Origin: Nectonema munidae
Lineage: Eukaryota > Nematomorpha > Nectonematoida > Nectonematidae
Reading direction: 5' to 3'
Length of the DNA: 64,000 nucleotides
Assembly: GCA_030549495.1 (NCBI GenBank)
Contig: JAUIRK010001055.1
Span: forward strand, 1,239,001 to 1,303,000
The notes beneath the pieces are model-generated. The model ran no database searches and was not told the origin of the DNA. It saw only the letters and a program-made list of their open reading frames with translations. The first letter of the stretch is position 1, and each line of letters begins with the position of its first letter. Shown piece by piece: positions 46,853-58,700 of this stretch. The position numbers and the translations under genes are program-made.

Positions 46853-49138
46853 AAAAGAGCAAGGGACTTGTGATGTGCTCTAGTGCACATACGTTTACAT
46901 AGAATGTTAAGCTTTGTCTACTTTTGTATAATCCCTGCACGTTAATACTGAAAATATGTGATTTATAAATAAGTTATAGAAAATATTTCCTTTTATTAAA
47001 ATTTTATTAATTTTGACAGTGCTAACCCATTTTAGCATTTATTTTCAAATTGTTCGAGCGATATTCACTGTAAGTAATATGTATATTATTTGTACAATAC
47101 TTTTTTAAGACGATAAATGCTTCACTCTTTGATGCCCTTTCTATCCCCCTCAGAATGAAAAGTTGCTTCGTTAAAACTGTTTTCATTAAAATTCCTTGGA
47201 AAAATCTTCTTTCAGAGAGCATTGAAGTATCCTTTTCTAAAATTGTTGCCACCCTGCAAATCTCCTCTGACTCTCCTAACAATTGTTAGTTTTTTAATCA
47301 TATTTATATTTTCGCATTTTATTCTCTGGACTGTAACTAACAATCTATAGCGAACAAAAACTCAGAGTTAGAAGCCATGACTTTAGAAATTGAACTCTAA
47401 TTTAAGCAATCCACCTTTCCATTCTACTAACTAAAGTGTTTAAGAAAACCACTATGTGATCTGAAAGTTTCTTATGATTTTATTGGCGTCTGAAGACGAA
47501 ACGTACTTATGCAACGTTTTCGATAAAACTTTTCCAGGCAAAACATGATTAACACGATTTCATTTTAGCCAATATTTTCTGATAATTTTATTTTACCAAT
47601 TTGAGAGAAAAACGCTCCTGAAAGATTATAAAATCAAATCTATTAGTTAATCATTGTGAAAATCATCGAGTTTGTCCGGTAGTAAAAGATTATTGCATAA
47701 AGCAAAAAAAATGTACATTATAAAGTTTTCTTGCTTTTAGATAATGCAGCACAGCACTCAACTACACTCATGAGAATGTCAAATATTGTTTTTATCGCGA
47801 AATAGAACTTCTTTCCTTCAATTAAGTTGTTTTATCTACATTCAAAGCTTCAATCTCAAAAATATTTCAAATACACTCTTGAAGAAATTGAGGAATAAAG
47901 TTTCTTTAGTTGAGTTGAGTTTTAAAAAAAGTATGGCATATGTAATATTTATACACTGAATACAATATGTGAGCTCTTTGGAAAAGTATGTTTTTCCATT
48001 TAACATGAATTGAATCGTACTTGTGGTAATTTTATTAAAATCGTTGATAAAAAAACTTGGCCTTGAAAATATTTATTTTTCAAATGTCTCTGATCTTGTT
48101 GAATTGCAAGAATTAAATCGAGGATCTTTCAAATGTTGAAGAACAACATTGATTTGAAGTCTTAGAGAAGGAAGAAAATATAAATCGAATATTTAAAATA
48201 ATGAACATTCAACAAAAAATCTTGTCCAACTATTGCATCTTGAATTTTTTTGCAAAATAAAGATTTTTTACATTGAAAGAATATTCGCATTACAATGATA
48301 TATAAAAGCGCTTACTTCGCACCTTAAATTATACGATGTGAAAAAGATCGTATTTATCAGGCAAGTATAGCAAATTTTTTTTATAAATAAACTTTACTTT
48401 TCAAAGCTAATGTGTATGGTATATATGCAGTGCAGTGCAAAAGTATATCATTATCTGTGTGTCTTTATAGCTATCAGGGCAAAATCCCTTTACTTAAAAA
48501 TTAAAATAATTAGTATTTTTATTTTTACGAGGATTGCCCTGTTCGTCTCTCGCTTCGCTCTAAATCTAAACAGATCGGATTCTAGGTTCTGTGCTCATCT
48601 TTCTTCACATAGTTGTGCGCTAAAATCAATAACAAGGTGATGGCAGTGATGTCTGGTTTCTTCGTTCGCACACTGTCGGTATGAATATAACTAATGCTCT
48701 TCGAAAAAAATTCTGCAAAGTGTGGTATGATGAGTTTGAGAAAAAAATTGAAATAATTTCAAAGATAAAATTTTGGAGATAAACCAGCTTAAGTCACTCT
48801 CAACAACTATAGATATCGGCTGATATATGTTTTAAAAAATTTACCTGAAAATTTTTTTAAATCCACACTGGAACATAAAAAAGTGCTACCTTAATATATA
48901 TATATATATGTGTATAGAATATGACTATATATGTAGACATATATCTCATATAATTCCATTAAATGCTACAAACTTACAAAAAAGTTCGTCACATAGTGGA
49001 GTGGGCGGTAGAGTGAACCTGGGAGGCTGCAAATATGTAACATTTATAGTTACACATATAATATTTATTATGTATACAATCTTTTTTAAAAATGATTGTT
49101 GGTAATTATTTTCTTTAACAATAAGTTGCCAACAAAAG
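46853..49138 (+). other. ATG2 intron 1, right part
   Basis: AT-rich. A minus-strand frame at 47022-47282 (SMLSERRFFQGILMKTVLTK, then QLFILRGIERASKSEAF) is unassigned. A short TA run lies at 48893-48910. No ATG2 exon recognised. Confidence 0.25.
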
Positions 49139-49908
49139 TTCTCAAGGATCCAAAACTTTGATTGAAAGTCTCAATTCAATTGTGAATTGTGATTTTAATT
49201 GCGTGGAAGCAGACATTTCCGAATTTATAAGTGAGCAAACTTTCATGGAGGAACTTGAAAAAGTGCAAGATAGCGTTGATGATAGCAATAAAGAAATCTT
49301 TACAACATACTTACAAGAAAGTAAGGCAACCTTTATTATGACTTTGTTCCACCTCCTAAAATTCACCTTTTTTATTAGTTATATCTTCAATCAAACTTGA
49401 TTTCAATGATTTAATTATTTGTTTTGAATATTCTCCAAGTCTCTTCTCTAAAAAGATTATTATTAATTTTAAAAAGTACAGTTTTTGTTTTAAAATGGAC
49501 CTTCGTTTTTTAATTTCTTAATTGCAATGATCTCTTCTATATTTTAATAGTATACACTTGGAAAACATTTGCATTGATCATTCAGATCCAAAGAAAGAAA
49601 TATATTTCAAATCAACGAAATTAGACGACAAAAGACGATTAATTTCAATGTCCGAAATCGTTTTCGCTTTTATCGAAGAAACTTTTAGTGACTTTGAGTC
49701 CTATAGTCTCAATCTTCTCTACCAACATGTATACGAACTCTTTTTCTTGCTATATCCCTATTATCTTGATATTGTTTTACATTTCCACGATTAGATTAAT
49801 GCAGATAAATCTCTATCCAATTCTTTTTTACCCTGTGTGCCATTCTTTTATGCTCCATCCAAACATGCCGTTATTGTAACACCTAGCTCAGATTTGCTGC
49901 CTAATCAT
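49139..49908 (+). CDS. ATG2: ATG2, three candidate small internal exons
   Basis: Exon 2, about 49147-49320: KTLIESLNSIVNCDFNCVEA then DISEFISEQTFMEELEKV, ending at donor GTAAGG. Placed straight after exon 1, it lines up with ATG2 'D..LE.....NE.LES....E..EG.I..I'. Exon 3, 49586-49728, enters in the matching phase after CATTCAG and ends before GTATAC. Exon 4, 49795-49908 (38 codons, INADKSLSNSFLPCVPFFYA), follows a 66-base intron ending in GATTAG and ends at GTAAGC. Exon 4 is in phase with acceptor TTCAAG at 55731-55732. Weak points: exon 1 to exon 2 is out by one base with canonical sites, and exon 3 could instead begin at 49551 in another phase. Similarity to ATG2 is low beyond exon 2. Confidence 0.55.
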
Positions 49909-50270
49909 GTAAGCTTTTCTTCATAGTAAATTGAATACTTCATGCATTATTCTATATAAAGCTGATATGAAAAATTTTATAATACTTCACATGGTTTATA
50001 GAACTTCTATAAACTATAGAAACTAGTTCTAATGGTGATTTCCTGTTTTGTTAGGTTCCATTATTTAAAAAAATATCATTATTTAATTAGAAGAACGGGT
50101 TTGTGGTCAGGACATTGATATTTGTGATTTTGTTATTTTTTCAAGGCAAAACTCGCTTTTTATCAATTTATTAAATTTACATGCATTTCATAGCAAAACC
50201 AATGAAGTAAATTAAAACTGAATTTGCACTTGCATAATAAATACAGATTTTAAAAATGGCTGGATTTCCT
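49909..50270 (+). other. Start of ATG2 last intron
   Basis: AT-rich; nothing recognised before the mobile-element copy at 50271. Confidence 0.3.
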
Positions 50271-51600
50271 TTATTTTCTGTTGTAGTCCAGGTCACATTC
50301 CCTCCCTAAACCCCAAATATAGTCTTTCATCATTTTTTCATTATAATGGCCCCCGTACCTTCGCTCAATCTCCTTCATATCTTGATGGAATCTTTCGCCT
50401 TGTTCTTCAGAATAAGAGACCATATTATCCTGGAATCTATTCAAATGAGCGTCTAACATGTGGAGTTTCAAAGACATTCTGCATCCCATTGATTCAAAAG
50501 CCTTTATCAGATCTTTTACCAGTTCCTGCTAATTTCTGCTCAGTTGTTGCCCAAGAAACCCTTAACAACTACTTTAAAGCAATTCCAAGCTGTCCTCTCA
50601 GTTGCAGTTACTTTATTACAAAATTCTTCACACTCAAATCTTTTTAATCTGTGGCCCAACAAAAATCCCATTTTTGATTTTGGCTTCAGATAATTTTGGA
50701 AAGAACTGAAGAAGATACCGAAAAGCTGCTGATTCCTGTTTAAGAGCCTTCACAAACTGCTTCATCAATTCCAAATTAATTTGAAGGGGAGGCATGAGGA
50801 ATCACCAATGACTTCTCAATTGTGTTGCTTGTATTTTAAAGCCTCTAATAGGGTTTTCACGCTATATTAATCTTCTTTCAAGTAGACTGAATGGGCCAAA
50901 GCGAGTGTTGGAAACTTGTTTGCATTATCAAGGAGGACAGGTTTTAAACTGGTGGTGGAGCTGTATATAAATAGCCTCAATTCACTATGTTCTAAAAGCA
51001 GCCCAATTGTAGAAAAGAATCCAGGTACATTATGGCAGAAACAGAGACCATGCTTAAGACTGTAAAAGTCTGAGAAAGGTTCATGTCTAGTGGGCTGACT
51101 TGTAATTTGGACTTCCTCCTTCACCAAGTTCCATTGCTTCATTCTTGAGATAAAAAAAACTCTGCATTGGATTTAGTCGGACCCATATCTCTAATTAAAT
51201 CATTCATTTCTTTTTGATTTGGGAAGTGAGGCACCATTTCTGGTTCATCAGGTATGTATTCCATTATCCCTAAAAATCCATTTCCTCCTCACTAGACTTA
51301 TCATTTTCTTCCCAATTTTGGGTAGTCGGCAAAGGTACATGATATTTAGAGCAGTGTGGAATTGGAGCTCGTGATGATGGAATAGATACGCAACGGCATC
51401 AGCGTTCTTTCCTTTTCTCTTCTTGCTTATATCAACCAAGTCGAAAAACAGTTTTTCGTTTCAAACCAGACTCTCGGGAAAGGAAAATTTCATGGATCTT
51501 TTTCTCCAACAAAGCTACCCTTCCAGAGTCTTCTTACAGTGTTGACAACAGTAATGAGGAGCCCAATGCTTGTTTGATCCCCAACTGTTATTCCAAAATA
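50271..51600 (-). mobile_element. Unclassified transposase-like family, near full span (copy 2)
   Basis: Minus strand, same family as 32125-33185. In order: YFGITVGDQ; CCQHCKKTLEG (N-terminal Cys/His module, frame-broken); KRKGKNADAVAY; PEMVPHFPNQKEMNDLIRDM then FFLSRMKQWNLVKEEVQITS; LRLFIYSSTTSLKPVLLDNA and NKFPTLALAHSVYLKED; remnants of the middle; then SMGCRMSLKLHMLDAHLNRF, SEEQGERFHQDMKEIERRYG and YIWGLGREC before the stop at 50271. The first candidate Asp is changed (FIYSS against FIDSS in copy 1). Copy 2 supplies the C-terminal third missing from copy 1. No TIRs or target duplication seen. Confidence 0.65.
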
Positions 51601-51740
51601 CTTATGGTATGCTTAGCAAACTTTCACTGAGGTTTTGATTGAAATCTTTCAAATATGTGCTCACATATGAAGCAGAGATGATATGAAATATTTAATATAA
51701 CTTCACATAGCTAATTATTTTTATTAAGTTTGCAAACAAC

Positions 51741-51895
51741 GTGAGTAAGGTTGGTTAGATACTGTGTTTCAATAACTCAAGGTCTTGGGTTCGATCCCGC
51801 ATCAAGCCTACTTTCTTCATAAGTCCGATACAAGCGGCGCAATTGTGCCTTCTCGATGAAAACACCACATGGTACCTTTGCCTTAATATAATTGG
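51741..51895 (+). mobile_element. tRNA-derived SINE-like unit
   Basis: GGTTGGTTAGATACTG (D arm, A-box-like) and GGTTCGATCCC (51788-51798, an exact B box) are spaced as in a tRNA. The anticodon-like loop reads TTCAATA. The T stem and the acceptor do not pair well, so it is not a working tRNA. A non-tRNA body (AAGCGGCGCAATTGTGCC) follows to about 51895. RNA polymerase III-type SINE head or tRNA pseudogene. Confidence 0.55.
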
Positions 51896-52561
51896 TTAAA
51901 ATTGAAATGTCAAAACAAACATTTTGGATTTTTCAAAAATATAAAACTCAATAAATAGATGATATTTTAAAAGTAGAGTCAGTCCTTATACGAGGGATAC
52001 GCAACCTTTGTAAATAAAGGCCCAAATTCTTGATTGTAGATTGGACAAGTGGTCGCCCTGAAAATTTGCATATAAATTTCAACAGAGCCTAAAAGTTTTA
52101 TACACTCATATCCTTTTCGGTTATCTGTATTGCATTCAAGGAACAAAAACGAGACCCTACGCTTCAGTCACCAAATCACCCAACCGAATATAGACGTAAA
52201 AATAGAGTAAAATTTTTTTATTAAAAAGTAAACATAAAATCAATAAGGAGGTCGATACTATATTTTTGTGCTATAGCGGCACAAATGAATTTCCCTAGAA
52301 AATTCTTAATGTGTACTATGTATATAGAAAAACTTTCATTTTTAGGTATAGAAATTCAGTTAACATGGATGTACATAGCAAGTTTAAAGATAAATCTATT
52401 AAATTGTATAGAAAATTTCGTTTACATGGATGTACATAGGAAATATAAGAAAAGTTGTGTAAGAATTCATGTACACAATTAATTCACGTATTCAATAAGA
52501 TTATCCTCAAAAACTTGGATTTATTTTTAGTTTCAGCAAACTGAATGTTTGTTCACATATA
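51896..52561. other. ATG2 last intron, no gene; short duplication
   Basis: A diverged 80-base direct duplication lies at 52350-52445 (ACATGGATGTACATAG occurs twice). Otherwise AT-rich. Confidence 0.4.
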
Positions 52562-52925
52562 CAGTCAAACCTCTTTAAAACGGTTATCAAAGAGAACGTC
52601 TATTTTTGGCCGTATTAAAGAGGAGGTGTTAATAATAAGCGAAATTTTATAAATAATTTGTAGTTTTTATTAAAAAGTTTCTTGTGTAAAAAAATCCAGT
52701 AAGGGTAGTTTGTCTACTATTACATATGCTCTCTATCTATTTAATTATCTTCATATTCAAAATTTTTTTAATCTTTTTTCATTCAAATTTTCGTTGCTCT
52801 CATATTTCTTGGGATCATTTTTTCTTTTGAGAATAGAACCAACTTGCGTTCTACCTATTTTGTAAATTTCTGCTAAATGGCGATGGCTTTTAACTCAACT
52901 GTTTTTTTATAAGTTCTATTTTCAA
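52562..52925 (-). mobile_element. Tigger/pogo remnant: one TIR and HTH
   Basis: CAGTCAAACCTCTTTAAAAC at 52562 is a Tigger-type terminal sequence, with a near-complement GTATTAAAGAGGAGGTG inside. The minus strand at 52745-52880 reads SHRHLAEIYKIGRTQVGSIL then KRKNDPKKYE, the N-terminal psq/CENPB helix-turn-helix of pogo transposases. Only the first part of the protein and the 3' TIR remain, so most of the element has been deleted. Confidence 0.65.
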
Positions 52926-54635
52926 GTTTAATTTGCAGTTATCAGCTGATTTGGTATATACACTACATCAGTGTAGAGTAGAAGAAGTTATGCTGGTTAA
53001 ATGCACAAGGGTTGTGGAATCAGAAAAATATTTGACGACTCCACTTCTTTATAATTTTCCGACTATGCCTCGCCCTATTTGTTATTTTTGAGACTGCAAC
53101 TCCTTTTATGTAGCTTTTTTTTTTAACATTTTGACTCCCCCTATATCTCATTTTGCGACTTTGCCTTTAAAAATCTATAATATGCAATATCAACTTTTCT
53201 GCTTCAAATATTATAAATCTCCAAAAAGTGTGATGACATGTAGCATATTTCAAGGTCTTTTGTGAATGTCAATTTTGGATAGTCATTGAAAGATTTCCTG
53301 AATTTTAGACATTTGTGCTTTGTGTTGCAAGCAAAATGTTTGATGTATTTTCTTGAACATAATTTATTGTTCTTATTGGTTTGAATTTCTAGTTTAGTGT
53401 CTTTCTTGTATTATCTTCAAAAAGATTTTCAATTTATTGTATATAACCTTTTTATCTAAGACATAAATTAAACATATCCTAAATGTTTTTCCAAAGGTAT
53501 TTGGTTTAAAAATTTTTTTCCTAGAAACTTTCTCCTCATCAACTCAATTTTGCTCCTTTACAAACTAATTTTAACGTAAAATAAAGAAGTTCAACAAAAA
53601 AAAACTACAAAAATGCAAGGCTTGGAACAAAATGATAAACATTTTTATGTTGTGTTTTTGCAACGTTGCACCCTAAAAAGAGTGTGTATGAATTTATTTT
53701 TTAATCTAACATATATGCATATAACTATTCATGAAATCAGAGTCGCAGTAATTATTACGAGTCCTACTTCTCAAAACGTGTCACTCCACCCACAATTACT
53801 AAGTTTTGGGCGATTTATTTCTCAAAAGTTTACACAGATGAAAAAGATTTCTGATATCACTTGCCTATAATAATCCAAATTTCGGTCGCGATAGATATAG
53901 GCAATTTCTTTTTTGCAAAAGAGTAGTCATATTTGATCGATACTCAAACTCTTTTAATTTATATACATTTTTAATTTATGTAGATGGTTAGTATTTTACT
54001 TCAAATGCAAAAGGTTTTTGTGATATTGGACGTGGATATTATGCGCTATCTTCTCAACCTTGTTTCAACTTGTCTTAACATTTCTAGTAAGATTTTTTAC
54101 TCATCTTTATGTTAGCTTTTCAAAAATACTTCTCTGCATCTTTTTTTGGGCATATTTTGAAAAATAGTTTCAAATTTAACAATGACTTGTACTAGTGTTA
54201 TAAGATTTTTTCATTATCAAAGCGGTCGAAAATGGTATTGAAAAAAGTCAAATTATTGTATTTCTTTCAAAAATAATAATTAAAATGAAAAACAAAAGTA
54301 AAAGATGCGTTTTTATAATTAAAAAGAGATAAACAATTACCTTTGGAGCTTAATTTTTTTAAACTCCTTTTCTTGACATATAAAATGAATGAAAAGCCGG
54401 TGGTATTCTCCCTGCGATTCCACTGTTAATCGAAATTTGTTTATAATTTTACCCATTTTTTTTCCTTCCTCACAAATTTTTTTTGTTTTATATCATGTAA
54501 TGTTTAGCCGGTCTTATTTCTTTAGCATTATTATAAGTGAATACTTCATCGTTTTATTTCAGGTTTTAATGTTCTGGCTTTTACTTCATTAACTAAATCA
54601 AATATCTAAAGCAGATTTAATTTTTTCTCTACTCT
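52926..54635. other. ATG2 last intron, no feature recognised
   Basis: AT-rich. The 85-codon plus frame at 53613-53870 shows no family match. Confidence 0.3.
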
Positions 54636-54989
54636 CTAGTCAGTTTTCCATAGTTTTGAACAACTTTCTTCGTTTGCTTTTCTAAATAGCACTTGGGAAC
54701 TAAATTCAGAGATTAGTAGAAGCTGCTGCATGGATCCAAACGTTCTAGAAGAAATACAAAGAAGGATATCATTACCGAGATTGAGCTGCATGACTCTCAG
54801 AGGGAGCTTAATATGTTTAAAGAAATAAGTGGAGTCTCGTTTACTGCCATGATCTAATGCCATTAATGGTTTATCTCGCGTCTGCAGAATATTATTTGTA
54901 GACTCTGGAACATACACATGAGAGCTTTCTTCAAAATGGAAACTAATTTCTAATTGCTCAAACTGAGTGAATAGGCAAAACTTATAAAA
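54636..54989 (-). other. Unidentified 118-codon open frame
   Basis: Minus strand, open from after TAG at 54990-54992 to the stop at 54636. Composition is protein-like, not low-complexity: FHFEESSHVYVPESTNNIL, LMALDHGSKRDSTYFFKHIK, LLCISSRTFGSMQQLLLIS. Upstream in other frames short protein-like pieces continue (SSLNRHSIARPYNLL), suggesting a decayed longer gene or element antisense in the ATG2 intron. No family recognised. Confidence 0.3.
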
Positions 54990-55266
54990 CTATAAGAACC
55001 CTGACTACAGCAAATTATATGGCCTAGCAATGGAATGTCTGTTAAGGCTTGAAGATTATGGCTTTTCTTTTAGGAATGCAACTTGATTTCACAAAGCCTG
55101 TTTTTACACCACTATGCCTATTGATAGAGCATATTGATGACAACGTATTATCAGGGTAACCCAAAAGTTTAATAGGAAAGTATATCTTTCTTTGAAAAGA
55201 TCTTCTTGATCAAATCTTTTTTACTCTTATGATAAAAGATTTTTGTAGTCTATTACTATTTATTTT

Positions 55267-55393
55267 CTCTTAAAAATCAAGTTTTGTACTTTTAAATTTC
55301 ATTCTCACTTTGACTTCTTCGTTTATTTCCATTTTGGAGACTTGCTTCTATCTTTATCACCCATAAAACATTTTTTAGCACGCGTTGATTATA
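55267..55393 (+). pseudogene. Partial duplicate of ATG2 coding sequence
   Basis: 55267-55322 and 55323-55393 are near-identical to 56236-56290 and 56348-56412 of the ATG2 terminal exon, joined with about 57 bases missing between them. Shared words include TTTCATTCTCACTTTGACTT and CCATTTTGGAGACTTGCTTC. Few substitutions suggest a recent event. It lies in the intron 340 bases before the exon and has no splice context, so it is a dead fragment. Confidence 0.9.
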
Positions 55394-55732
55394 AACTGGG
55401 CTTGATAAAATTAATATATCTTTCATTTGGTAAAGATTTACAATTTTAAAAAATTTGGGGAAAAGTTAAAACAAAATATTCACAAATTCCAAAATTATTA
55501 AAAATCGCATAGAGTTCACTTCTAAAGTATAGATGTCATTTTGGTCTTTTGGCTAAATGTTTTTGTGGGTTCAAGTTCTTGCTAAATTTTTCTTTCTTTG
55601 TTACAGAGAAAGTAGCTTAGGGTGTGTAGAATTGTACCAGATTAATAGTTTTTCATTTTTTAGACATTGAGACTACCTAAGATACCTTATCCCTCAACTT
55701 GAATGTGGGAAAGACAATTATTTTTATTCAAG

Positions 55733-58700
55733 TTAATTAACAAGTTTTTACTTTTAGAAAATGATGGAGAAGTTGCTTCTAGTCAAGTTTACCTTTCAGA
55801 ACCAACAAATTTACAATCTCTACCGTTATCATTTGACCTCAGTATCTCTATCTCCTCAATTTTCTTTGCTTTTCCACAACTTTCGAATCTATCTTATAAT
55901 GACAAGATTCATAGCAACGAAAAGGCTTCTTCCTATGTTGATTGTGATCGCCTTGAAAAAAATTTTAAAAGTATTCTTTACGTAAACTACTTTAAAGCAT
56001 TTGCTCTTCTTGTATCATCTTTCTCCTTTATTGATGATGCAACATTCTCAAACAATCTTCTACAATTCAATTTTGAAAGTGCTGAGTTGTTTTCAATCTT
56101 AACACATCCAATATTTCGTGAAAAAAGTCTTATTTTTATTTTCGTTGATAATTTTGACTCAAATTTCAAACATTCTTCATCTTTTTCCTTTAATATCGAC
56201 CTTCGTTTTTCACAGATATTCTTCGCGCTTTTGCGCTCTCAAAAATCAGGTTTTGTACTTTTAGATTTCATTCTCACTTTGACTTCTTCGTACAAAAGCT
56301 CTACCTTTGAATTTTGCGCTTATCAAAACTTTCAAAAATTTAATTTTAATCTCCATTTTGGAGACTTGCTTCTATCTTTATCACCCATAAATTTTTTTAC
56401 TTGCGTTGATTTTCTACTTGAACTTTCATCAGTATTCGATGACGCGTCACGAAAGGAATCTTTTTCTTCAACCTCGTATCCTTTTTCCAGTGGAGTTTTT
56501 GTTTTATGCATAAACTTTTCCAAAATTAGTTTTTACTTATCAAACACTTTTGGTGAAACTCTTCTGCCTTCTAACCTCGACTTTCTAATAACTTTGCATA
56601 ATTTCATATCTAAGACCACATTTACCCAACATCCAACAACCAATTCTTCGTTTTCCTTTAAATCCCTATCTTTGTCTTTTACTTCTGTTCTTCTAGACTT
56701 ATGTAATGTTGTCAAGGATCCTACTGATGAAAACAAAGTTATTTTCCTTAAGGATATGTCACCTCCATTAATTAATATTGCATCCACACACAAAGATTTT
56801 GAAAAGAAAAAATCGGATCATATCGAGTACGTACTCATAGTTCAAAAGATGGAACCAAACATTTCCACTTCTTGCCAAGAAGGTAGCTTGTATTTTTCAT
56901 GTCTAAATTCATTCGCAACACAAAATAATACGCACTGTCAATCCTATCATTCAAGTTTTATTCATTCCAATCAAAGCGTCATGGATGAAGATGATGATGT
57001 ATTGAATAATTTGGTTGATTTAGAAAAAGATACTGTCTTTTTTCCATTTTCTCTAAAGAAGGTTTTAATTGGGAGTGAGAGTAGTGAGATTATCCTGCCT
57101 TTATCTAAAGACCAACTTCATTCTCAAGTTAAAAATTTTGTCTCTTTAAATTCATCCTCATCCAACACAGAAGTCCTATTTGAAATTAAAAATATAAAAT
57201 CCATTTCTCTAACATCTTCTCTAGATTATAATTTAAAATATATTGTTACACAAATTTTGTCATGGAGTGATACCATACGGACACCATTTTCTTTTTTGAA
57301 AAAGCATAATTCTTCCAACTCAAATGCAGATGATGTTTTACTGCCAAATTTAAAGTTCGTTATTTCCCTAAATGAACTTACTTTCCATTTCCACCTTTCG
57401 AGCGAGCACAATAAAGATAGCGCCTACATTGATGCGACCAACAGTGAAGCATTACTTGAAGCAATTTTACTTTCCACAAATGATTTACTTTTAGTTGCAT
57501 CCATTATCTTTTCCAACGATTACTCTTTTCATATGATACGATTTTCATTGAATTTTTCGTCACTCTTTCTCAAGAACATTATTTCATCCAAAGTATTAAC
57601 AATTCTAGCTCCGGCACAATGTAAAGAAATCACTACAAATAAGTACCAACTGTCCATTGCTTTCTGTTGTGATGTGTTACAAGCATCTCCACCCATTATA
57701 GAATTAACAATATCCATTTCTACCTCTGCATTTGCTGTTTCTTCCTTACTGCATTTGTGCTCGTCTATGCAGATGATAATTTATTGCCTTTCTCTTTTAT
57801 GGCATAGTCCAAACGAGGATGATCATGATTTTCCTTCAACCCTTAATAATTCACTTATTTCCGAATCATTTATCGTTAACTTTTTTTTCCAATGTGAGCA
57901 AGTCTTCATTTATTTTTTAAATGAAAAACATTTTTTCCCTAAAAATCACTTCCCCAAAAAGACTAATAAAGCAGAAGAGGATGATTGTGGAAAGACTCAA
58001 CGCGCTCAACAAAACATGGACTTTCTGTTGCAGGTTGGCTCAGTAATAGTTCGTTCAACCTTCTATGAAAATTTACAGGTCAAAGATCTTCGTTTTTTTG
58101 TGCAAGACAGCGTTATCAAAGCTTGCTCTTCCTCACTATTGCCATCTTACATCGTCTTTCTTTTGTCAAATGACACTACTACCCATAGTAAGTTTCCTTT
58201 CTCTACAGCATCACTTTTCCAAACTTTACTGATGGACTTGGGAGTTTTAGAGGTTGACGCAATATTCGGCAAAGAGACTGAATTTTTGAATTTAATTTCG
58301 CTCATCGTTAAAAACGATTGCTTAAATGCTCACTTCACACCACACCTTTTAGCTACATTTGTTGCATTTTTGAGTGATTTAGAAAAGTATTTTAATGACC
58401 TATTTTCATTCAGATCTCAAAAAAGCTCTGAATACAATTTGATGCTAAAAGAAGAAAATAAGGCAATGAAAGGTAAACATGTTTTAAATGAATGCTGTGT
58501 TGTAAACTTATTAAATCCTAAAGTCGGAGAAAAGAAATCAGAAGAAAATCTCATGCTTGACGCAATTCTTGAAAATTCTGTTTCTCTTCAAAAAAGTAAA
58601 AAGACATCTCATTCTATTAAAAATAATAGCGAAAAAATTTTCCCCGAATTTTTTGACTCGGGTTTCGTTGTTTTCAATTTTAATGCAAAATCTTTGAATA

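Noticed and set aside
49551-49794. Exon 3 of ATG2 starting at 49551 (frame with HLENICIDHSDPKKE)
   Set aside because: Entry there needs two carried bases, but the preceding donor leaves one; the acceptor at 49585 fits. Kept only as an alternative.
51741-51815. Functional tRNA-Leu(CAA)
   Set aside because: The T stem pairs at only three of five positions, the acceptor stem is not evident, and the variable loop is too short for a Leu tRNA.
55144-55170. AGGGTAACCCAAAAGTTT as a mariner TIR
   Set aside because: No matching inverted end and no transposase remnant nearby.
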